Assembly: GCA_001580565.1 (NCBI GenBank)
Contig: LRBF01000201.1
Location: forward strand, 1-52,393
Direction of reading: 5' to 3'
Length of the DNA: 52,393 nt
DNA from: Caballeronia megalochromosomata
GTDB lineage: Bacteria; Pseudomonadota; Gammaproteobacteria; Burkholderiales; Burkholderiaceae
Made by a program: the position numbers and the translations under genes. Below are positions 17,194 to 23,553 of the stretch, piece by piece. Each line of letters begins with the position of its first letter. Position 1 is the stretch's first letter. Under the pieces are notes generated by a model, which was given only the letters and a program-made list of their open reading frames with translations, did not search any database and was not told the DNA's origin.

Positions 17194-18759
17194 ATGAAGA
17201 AAACAGAATTCCTTACACCAGGCGGAGCCGCCGACCGATTCTGCGACTGGTTGGCGAGGCGCTTGCCCGAACTCGACATACATCTGAAATTTGCAACGAG
17301 TAAAGCCGTGCCCGGCGGCCTCGACGTGAAGATCTGTGGCGTCGAGGAAGTGCTGCGGCGCTATCACTGGAACGCGAAGTTCACGGATCGACACGGCAAA
17401 ACAATCGTTTCCCACGACTGGGAGAGCACGCGCCAATCTCTGCATGAACTGGGGAACTGGCTGCGTGCCGGTGTCGACGCCGGAGACGAAACGACCGCGG
17501 CCACGGCGGCGTTCGCCATCCTGGAATGGGGCGGCGTCAGCTCAGCCAAGCCGTTCATCCAGCGTAAGCGGGACGAGGGCAGGTTATGCGCTTACCTGTC
17601 GGGGCTTGCGCCGCTGTTCTCCCTCGATGGCGAGGTCGATACGGATCAACTGACGGCCGAGAACGTCGAACGCTTCGACTCCGGAATGACCAAAATACAC
17701 GCGATCTTTGATACGACAGGATCGCCCATCTACGACAGCCGCGTTGGCGCGGCACTCGCCATGCTTTTTGCCATCTTCCGGCACGAGACGGAGTCGCCGC
17801 AACGGCCCGTCAAAGATGGCCTGTTATTTCCCTCCGGCGAGGCGCGCGGCAATCAGGTGCGCAATCCGAGGGGGCTGGGCCTCGGCCTGCCAGCGGCGCC
17901 CCAGTTCTACACGAGGGCCGTTCCCCGGCACACGTGGGCACGCTGGCAGGTCCAGACTGGCTGGATCATCCAGTCGGTGCTGCAACGCAATCCACAATTA
18001 TTTCCGTCACTGGAATCGCTCGACGACCGCGATCCACTCGCCGCGCGCTGCCATGCATTCGAAGCGTCGCTGTTTATGATTGGCTACGACCTTCGCTGTC
18101 TCGCGCGCGAGATCGATCCGGACGCGCGTGCAGCGGTGCATGCAACGGCGCCCCCCGTTGGGCTGATTGAACCGGTGGCGGGTGCCCCCGCGGTCCGACC
18201 TGGAAGAATGAGAAACAGCGTGCCGACCGTTCATCCCTTCAAGACGGTCATCGTCCAATACCTCGGGTATCGGGAGAGCGAACAAGGGATCGCCAGTAAC
18301 GATGCGTTCCGCCAGTGGCTGACGAATCACCCGAATAGGGAGAACGTGGCGATAGCCGAAAACTTCACGAGCTATCGTTACCCGCTGGGGGAGCGTGAAT
18401 TTGATTTGCACAACCGCAGTCTCGAACAGGTTCGCCTCGTCGCCGGGGGTGGCGAAGAAGGCTTGCGTGTGGCGAATGGCGGTGATCTTGAGTTCGTCGC
18501 GAGCGACGAACGTGAGAAGGTATGTCTGGTGTGCGCGAGGCTTACGGGTTGCGTCTACGGTAGCTTTGATGACGGCGCGTCCGGGGCGGAGCAACTGATC
18601 GCTTGCGGCGCTGCGGGATCAACGGCTGCCGCCAACAACCTGATGTCTGTCGGCCGGGCGGTAGGAACACATTTCGGATTGCTGGACGAGCAGTTCAAGC
18701 CGACCCAACTGTTCGACCGTTTTTTCGGCGACGATTTCTGCGCAGGCTGCTTCGATTGA
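17194..18759 (+). CDS. Unknown 521-aa protein, possibly with an OGG-fold-like domain
   Basis: Lies between the two sirtuins. Residues 1-320 contain VEEVLRRYHWNAKF, AILEWGGV, SGMTKIHAIFDTTGSPIYDSRVGAALAML and a following NPRGLGLGLP block. I associate the order 'WGGV ... SG-x-TKI ... IYDSRV-AAL ... RNP' with proteins annotated as 8-oxoguanine-glycosylase-fold (HhH-like), but I cannot verify this. Residues 340-521 are unassigned and end in a cysteine-rich pattern (CLVCARLTGC, CAGCFD) that could bind metal. No signal peptide or membrane segment. ATG 17194 follows AAAGAAC. Its position between two NAD+-dependent deacylases suggests a shared substrate or target, perhaps a modified nucleobase or protein. 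Confidence 0.6.
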   Translation: MKKTEFLTPGGAADRFCDWLARRLPELDIHLKFATSKAVPGGLDVKICGVEEVLRRYHWNAKFTDRHGKTIVSHDWESTRQSLHELGNWLRAGVDAGDETTAATAAFAILEWGGVSSAKPFIQRKRDEGRLCAYLSGLAPLFSLDGEVDTDQLTAENVERFDSGMTKIHAIFDTTGSPIYDSRVGAALAMLFAIFRHETESPQRPVKDGLLFPSGEARGNQVRNPRGLGLGLPAAPQFYTRAVPRHTWARWQVQTGWIIQSVLQRNPQLFPSLESLDDRDPLAARCHAFEASLFMIGYDLRCLAREIDPDARAAVHATAPPVGLIEPVAGAPAVRPGRMRNSVPTVHPFKTVIVQYLGYRESEQGIASNDAFRQWLTNHPNRENVAIAENFTSYRYPLGEREFDLHNRSLEQVRLVAGGGEEGLRVANGGDLEFVASDEREKVCLVCARLTGCVYGSFDDGASGAEQLIACGAAGSTAAANNLMSVGRAVGTHFGLLDEQFKPTQLFDRFFGDDFCAGCFD

Positions 18760-18854
18760 AGGCCGACGCACAGTCGGAAGCAGGAACGGCCCGTCGGCCG
18801 AATCTGGCGGTAGGCCGAAGAACGAATCCTGAACTTCACGAGCAAACAGCAACG

Positions 18855-19694
18855 ATGGACACAACCGAGAACGTCGACAAAGCGGTTTCCTGGATCAAGG
18901 ACGCGGACGGCCTGCTCATCACGGCCGGTGCAGGCATGGGCGTCGATTCCGGCCTGCCCGATTTTCGGGGGCAGGAAGGCTTCTGGCGCGCCTACCCGGC
19001 GCTCCGCCACGAGGGTTTCACTTTTGAGCAAATGGCGACGGCCGAGCGCTTCGAAAAAGACCCGGCACTCGCCTGGGGCTTCTACGGTCATCGCCTGCGG
19101 CTCTATCGGGAAGCCGAGCCGCACGAGGGCTTTTCGATCCTGCGCAAGTGGGCCGCGCAGATGGCGCGCGGTGCCTTCGTCTTCACAAGCAACGTTGACG
19201 GTCAGTTTCAGAAAGCGGGCTTCGCGCCTGGCCGCATCCATGAGTGCCACGGCACCATTCACCAACTGCAGTGCGTGGCGGGCTGCAGGCAAAGAAACTG
19301 GCCGGCGGATGAGTTCCAACCGGCCGTCGATGTTGATACCGCGCGCATCGTCGGCGGGATGCCGCATTGTCCGGATTGCGGCAGACTCGCGCGCCCGAAC
19401 ATCCTGATGTTCTGGGACGCCTTCTGGGTCGAGAACGATGCGAATGCGCAGGAGGCTCGCCTGCGGGCCTGGTATGCGTCCGTTCAGCGCCCGGTCGTCG
19501 TCGAACTCGGCGCCGGCAAGGCGCTGCCAACTGTGCGTAACTTCAGCCAGCGACACGCGCGCCATCGGTTGATCCGCATCAACGTGCGTGAATCGGCCAC
19601 GAATCCCCAGGATGGCGTCGGCTTCGCTGGCGGTGCCCTGGACAGCCTTCGGCAGCTCGATACGCGCCTGATCGAGGCCGGCTGGAGCGACTGA
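18855..19694 (+). CDS. Sir2-family NAD+-dependent deacylase (second copy)
   Basis: 279 aa from ATG 18855. NAD motif GAGMGVDSGLPDFRG at 25-39, TSNVDGQF at 111-118, catalytic His132 in ECHGTI, zinc ligands C140-x3-C144 and C172-x2-C175, and the VVVELGAGKALPTVR C-terminal motif. Complete and probably active. It is more typical of the family than the first copy (PDFRG rather than PAFRG). The two are diverged paralogues of the same subfamily, not a recent duplication. It lies 95 bp after the 521-aa gene and 102 bp before the next gene, all on the plus strand, consistent with one transcription unit. Confidence 0.9.
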   Translation: MDTTENVDKAVSWIKDADGLLITAGAGMGVDSGLPDFRGQEGFWRAYPALRHEGFTFEQMATAERFEKDPALAWGFYGHRLRLYREAEPHEGFSILRKWAAQMARGAFVFTSNVDGQFQKAGFAPGRIHECHGTIHQLQCVAGCRQRNWPADEFQPAVDVDTARIVGGMPHCPDCGRLARPNILMFWDAFWVENDANAQEARLRAWYASVQRPVVVELGAGKALPTVRNFSQRHARHRLIRINVRESATNPQDGVGFAGGALDSLRQLDTRLIEAGWSD

Positions 19695-19796
19695 TGAGGA
19701 GCGCGCGGTTGGCGCAACCCGCCGTCGGCAAGGGACGCAAGGTGTCTCCTGCTGAATGCAAAATCAGCACTTCTTTGATCGTCTTGGAGTTTTCAG

Positions 19797-20450
19797 TTGA
19801 CACCCCACGCTCTGCGCAACTGGTTCAGCAAGCTCGATGAATGCGCGACGTTTGGAGAAATCGACGTGCTCTGGCAGCCGACACTCGAAGAAGCAGAGCT
19901 GCGGCCGCTCAATTTCGACGGGCGGCTTCGTGACGCGATGCTTTCCTTCCTTGTGCGCAGCAAACTATCGCGTGAAATAAAGCTCGCAACGGTGCTCGGC
20001 TACATCAGCCCGTTCGACTTCGAACCGGAACTGGCGTTCGGTGCGCTCGACATCCGTTTCGAAAGCGAAGACGAGGACGACCCGCGCATGTTGGCCGGCC
20101 CTCAATCAACGGCCGACACACTCGGTCTGAGCGGATGCCCTCTGTTCCTCGGTGGGTATATCCACGGCCGATATGCCGAAGTGCAGCGAAGGCTGATCCA
20201 CTCCGACCGGACACTTGCCAAGACACGCGAGCGTTTTTGGAACGCCTATCTGGACTTGTGCTGTCGCACGTGCGACGTCGACGGCGTCGATACGGCGCTC
20301 AAAAATGGGGCAAAGGTACATGGGCGGCGGTTCGCGGCACACTTGCGCGCGGTGCTTCACGTAGCGCTCGATTCGTCCGATGTGGCCCAGGAAACTGCAG
20401 ACGCCGTATCGCATATCTGCCAACGTCTCGATATGGCGAGGGGCGAATGA
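19797..20450 (+). CDS. Hypothetical protein, 217 aa, coupled to the SLOG gene
   Basis: TTG 19797 follows GGAG by 9 nt. The product is acidic and mostly helical, with a CRTCDVDGVDTALKNGAKVHGR block that resembles a single ankyrin-like unit; I do not recognise the family. Its TGA overlaps the ATG of the next gene in the sequence GAATGA, so the two are translationally coupled and very likely work together. The position directly behind a sirtuin makes it a candidate member of the NAD+-linked cluster. Confidence 0.65.
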   Translation: MTPHALRNWFSKLDECATFGEIDVLWQPTLEEAELRPLNFDGRLRDAMLSFLVRSKLSREIKLATVLGYISPFDFEPELAFGALDIRFESEDEDDPRMLAGPQSTADTLGLSGCPLFLGGYIHGRYAEVQRRLIHSDRTLAKTRERFWNAYLDLCCRTCDVDGVDTALKNGAKVHGRRFAAHLRAVLHVALDSSDVAQETADAVSHICQRLDMARGE

Positions 20451-21586
20451 AGGTTGAACTGGTTCGGCAGGCGCTCAAAGTCGTTTCTGGAGGGCAGACG
20501 GGCGCCGATCAGGCGGGGTTGCAGTGGGCGATTGACAACGAAGTCGAGCACGGTGGATGGTGTCCGAAGGGGCGAAGAACCGAGGCAGGCGCCGTCGACC
20601 TGAGGTTCCACCTAATCGAAACGCCTTCAGCATCGTATCTTCAGCGCACAGAATGGAACGTCCGCGACAGTGACGCAACGATCATCTTCACGATGACGGA
20701 GCCGTTGACAGGCGGTTCAAGGCGAACCGCCGAATTCGCGCGCAAGCACGAGAAGCCATGCATCGCTTTCACTCCGGGACAGCCATTGGACAAGCTGGCT
20801 GAATTCCTCTCACGCCATCCGGTTCGGGTACTCAACATCGCTGGCAGTCGACATTCAACTGCCCCCGATGTTGGCATCTTCGTCCGACAGTCGTTGGACG
20901 CAGTTATCCGACTGCTCGACAGCACCGCAGAGCTTGTCCCGATCCGAGACCTGGTCCATGGCTGCGGGACTGGATACGACCGGCTCTTGGTGTCTGCGCT
21001 CGTGGAATTGCTAAAGCATGTCTTTCTGCTTTCGATCCCGCTGATGACGAAACCGATAAGTCTCGAGGTGCTCGATACCGAAGCGCTGCAGCCAGCGCAC
21101 GCAAGAGTCTTGAGACGCTGGCTGGCAGAAGCCCCCGGCATCGAACAGGTATCGCTCGAGTGCCTGCGCGAGTTTCTATCCAACCTGAACTCGTGGGCGA
21201 TCTTTGTGACCGACCAAACGGCAGCGACATGGCCCGGTTCGGAGACCATGCAACATAGAACGATGATGAACCTTTGCCACGACATCAAAGAGCGAGCCCT
21301 TGCCACGGCGCTACAGGGAGTGCCCCTCTTACAGCTCACAAGATTGGCGAGTCGGTGGCTCACCGAAAAAAAACAGAACACGGTTCCTGATGTCCTAGAA
21401 AGTCTTGGTTTGACCGCGGACACGCTGGTCGAATTGCCGGAAAGCGAGTTGCAGCGCTTGAACTTGATTGCGCGCCTGGAGGAAGAGGACCGGGCTCATC
21501 TCGCCAAATTCGGTCGGTTCCTGGAGGAGGATGGTGTCGGGAGGCAGCTTGTCAGCGCTATTAAGGCAGTGGTCGTCGATGTTTGA
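20447..21586 (+). CDS. SLOG-superfamily (putative molybdenum carrier-like) protein with helical C-terminal domain
   Basis: 379 aa. Residues 10-150 match the family annotated 'putative molybdenum carrier': VSGGQTGADQAGLQWAID (13-30), GGWCPKGRRTEAG, an ETPSASYLQRTEWNVRDSD block and IIFTMTEPLTGGSRRTAEFA, ending CIAF. These belong to the Rossmann-like SLOG superfamily, whose members bind nucleotides or nucleotide-derived ligands. Residues 160-379 are a helical extension not found in the simple carrier proteins. ATG 20447 overlaps the previous stop by 4 bp; longer starts in this frame have no homology. Inferred role: a ligand-sensing partner in the NAD+-linked gene set. Confidence 0.78.
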   Translation: MKVELVRQALKVVSGGQTGADQAGLQWAIDNEVEHGGWCPKGRRTEAGAVDLRFHLIETPSASYLQRTEWNVRDSDATIIFTMTEPLTGGSRRTAEFARKHEKPCIAFTPGQPLDKLAEFLSRHPVRVLNIAGSRHSTAPDVGIFVRQSLDAVIRLLDSTAELVPIRDLVHGCGTGYDRLLVSALVELLKHVFLLSIPLMTKPISLEVLDTEALQPAHARVLRRWLAEAPGIEQVSLECLREFLSNLNSWAIFVTDQTAATWPGSETMQHRTMMNLCHDIKERALATALQGVPLLQLTRLASRWLTEKKQNTVPDVLESLGLTADTLVELPESELQRLNLIARLEEEDRAHLAKFGRFLEEDGVGRQLVSAIKAVVVDV

Positions 21587-21685
21587 CGAGCAAAACTTTT
21601 TTAGATGACAGCGCATTTGCGAGTGCAAGTCTGCGAGCATGTGACGCTGGGTGAGTCTGGCGAGCCAGATTAACAGGAGTAGGAC

Positions 21686-21919
21686 ATGGCCCCGAAGAAC
21701 TGGTCGGACGTTTTACTGAAGCAAACGCGGGATGTCCTACAACACGTTGGCTGCTCAACTACCGTGATGATCCCTTTGAAGCACGTTGACGGCCGCTTCG
21801 GGATTGCTTCCGGCAACGCTGAATCCGGCAGCTATCTCGTTGCGGATCGCGCTAGTTCTGACGTCCATGTCTTCACGTCCGTGACCGCGCTGATCGAAAA
21901 CGGCTGGGCCATCGATTGA
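21686..21919 (+). CDS. Hypothetical protein, 77 aa
   Basis: ATG 21686 has a strong ribosome-binding site (CAGGAGTAGGAC). A small alpha/beta protein: NWSDVLLKQTRDVLQHVG helix, then strands VMIPLKHV, GRFGIASG, SYLVAD and VHVFTSVTALIENGW. I do not recognise the family. It stands alone between the SLOG gene and the nuclease operon. Confidence 0.6.
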   Translation: MAPKNWSDVLLKQTRDVLQHVGCSTTVMIPLKHVDGRFGIASGNAESGSYLVADRASSDVHVFTSVTALIENGWAID

Positions 21920-22039
21920 TACCCCCTTTGTAGTCCGCCACACTCACGATGTGGTTCAAGATTGCCGACTTTGTGCCGATATCTTGGAGGCGGCGGGATG
22001 GGCGCGTCCCGTCCGGAGCCCACCATCTTGATTCATCAC

Positions 22040-22054
22040 TTATCATTTTGATAA
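22040..22054. promoter_or_regulatory. Small palindrome just upstream of the nuclease operon
   Basis: TTATCA, TTT, TGATAA: a 15-bp AT-rich dyad ending 13 bp before ATG 22068, in an otherwise GC-rich sequence. Its position fits an operator or a promoter-proximal control site. There is no evidence for which regulator. Confidence 0.4.
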
Positions 22055-22067
22055 CAAGAACAACGCC

Positions 22068-23477
22068 ATGCCCGATTTCGCCGATATCAAAAGTCTCCTG
22101 GATGTGCTGCACGATCCGCTCGCCGTTGCCTTGCGGGCCCGCTGGAAATCGTTCAATCCGTTTCGCGTGCTCAAGGCCGAAAAGCGCGAGCTGAAACACA
22201 CCACGACGCTCGCGTGGCTGCTCGATCCCCGCGAGAATCACGGTCTCGGCGATCATTTCCTGCGCGGCTTCCTGAAGAACGTGTGCGAGGCCGCTGGCGA
22301 TCACACCACACTTTTGCGCTACGAGACCGACAACGACGCGATCGTCCGCGTGCATTCCGAATTGCAGATGCGAAAGATCAAGGGCAATCGCATCATGCCC
22401 AACTTCGATAGCGACGCGGAGTTCGATGGTTCGGCGAACGCCACTGAGCGCGACAAGCGCCGCATCGATGTGCTCGTGGAAGGACAGGGCTGGGCCGTCG
22501 CGGTCGAAGCCAAGATCGGCGCAGGCGAAGGCGACGAGCAGCTCAACGACTATCGCCGGACGATCCACGGGTGGGCTGATGTAACCGGGCGAAAGCTGCT
22601 GCTCGTGTATCTCACAATTGACGAACAGGAGCTCGAACGCGTGGGCTGGATCAACGCCCAATGGAGCACGGCCGTCGCGCAGCCGCTGCGCACGGTGCTC
22701 AATGCGTCGGGCGCTTCAGCTCAGCTGGGCGACCAACAGCACGCGTTCCTTGCAAGCTACCTCGACATTCTCAGCGAGATTGCTGATGACGAAAACGGCA
22801 TCGTCAAACGGCATCTTTCGGAGCTCGCGACGCGCCACGCCGGGGCATTGCGTCGTCTGAAGGAAGTCATCCGGACGTCTTCCGGCCAAAATGCCGAGCA
22901 AAATGCGAATTGGATCGTGCTTTATGAGCGCAACAAGCCGCTGCTGGACCGCTTGCTCCAAGACGTCGATCTCGGGTACGAGTTGCGGGCCAAGATGATT
23001 CGCGAAGCGATCGCGTCGCAGGGTTTCCTGTCCGTGAAGGACGACAATTCTTATCTGCGTTTCATCGTCGCTGACTGGCCCGAGCGCTTCCCCAAGATCA
23101 TCGAGCCTTCGGATCCCCGCTTGCCGCGCGTGCTCTACGAGATCCGCAACGACTCGAAGACGCCGCACCGCGTCTTCGTCGCGCTTCAGGTCTGGCACCT
23201 CGACGAGGATAAGTACAAGCATGAAATCTATCGCGAACATCGGGTCGCAATGGTGCGGGAGATGCAGAACCCTCAGAGCGCGGTCCACTTTCCGCGTCTT
23301 TTCTCGAAGAATGTAGCCAGGCCTCAGTTAAACGACAAAGTGCAGTCGCTCGTGAACATGCCCATCGATTGCGATATCCAGACGCTCAATACCTCGCACT
23401 TCGCAGCAGAGCTAAATCAGTTCGTCGCTAAGACGTCGAAAGAGATCGAGCCGTTCCTTCTCAGTTTCCTCGCGTGA
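22068..23477 (+). CDS. PDDEXK_4-type nuclease (PF14281-like)
   Basis: 469 aa. The N-terminal third fits the PD-(D/E)XK_4 family: SFNPFRVLKAEKRELKHTTTLAWLLDPRENHGLGDHFLRGFL (two blocks, Glu41 and the LLDP turn), then RRIDVLVEG (Asp134), VAVEAKIGAGEGDEQL (Glu147, Lys149, Gln158). All core catalytic positions are kept. Residues 170-469 are helical then alpha/beta, with no motif I know. Family members are predicted DNA nucleases found stand-alone and in defence islands. It is the first gene of an operon and is 76 bp upstream of the AddB-like gene on the same strand. A 15-bp dyad precedes it. Nuclease activity is inferred from the motif. Confidence 0.82.
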   Translation: MPDFADIKSLLDVLHDPLAVALRARWKSFNPFRVLKAEKRELKHTTTLAWLLDPRENHGLGDHFLRGFLKNVCEAAGDHTTLLRYETDNDAIVRVHSELQMRKIKGNRIMPNFDSDAEFDGSANATERDKRRIDVLVEGQGWAVAVEAKIGAGEGDEQLNDYRRTIHGWADVTGRKLLLVYLTIDEQELERVGWINAQWSTAVAQPLRTVLNASGASAQLGDQQHAFLASYLDILSEIADDENGIVKRHLSELATRHAGALRRLKEVIRTSSGQNAEQNANWIVLYERNKPLLDRLLQDVDLGYELRAKMIREAIASQGFLSVKDDNSYLRFIVADWPERFPKIIEPSDPRLPRVLYEIRNDSKTPHRVFVALQVWHLDEDKYKHEIYREHRVAMVREMQNPQSAVHFPRLFSKNVARPQLNDKVQSLVNMPIDCDIQTLNTSHFAAELNQFVAKTSKEIEPFLLSFLA

Positions 23478-23553
23478 GGCATCGACGTCACGCGACGCGC
23501 TGGCCTCGTAGGCGAGCTGGCGCTTCTTCATTCCAACATCGAGAGGAGCCTTG

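Noticed and set aside
16210..21586. Thoeris or another known SIR2 defence system
   Set aside because: The SIR2 genes are canonical deacylases with zinc cysteines, there is no TIR protein, and SLOG is on a separate gene; only the theme is similar.
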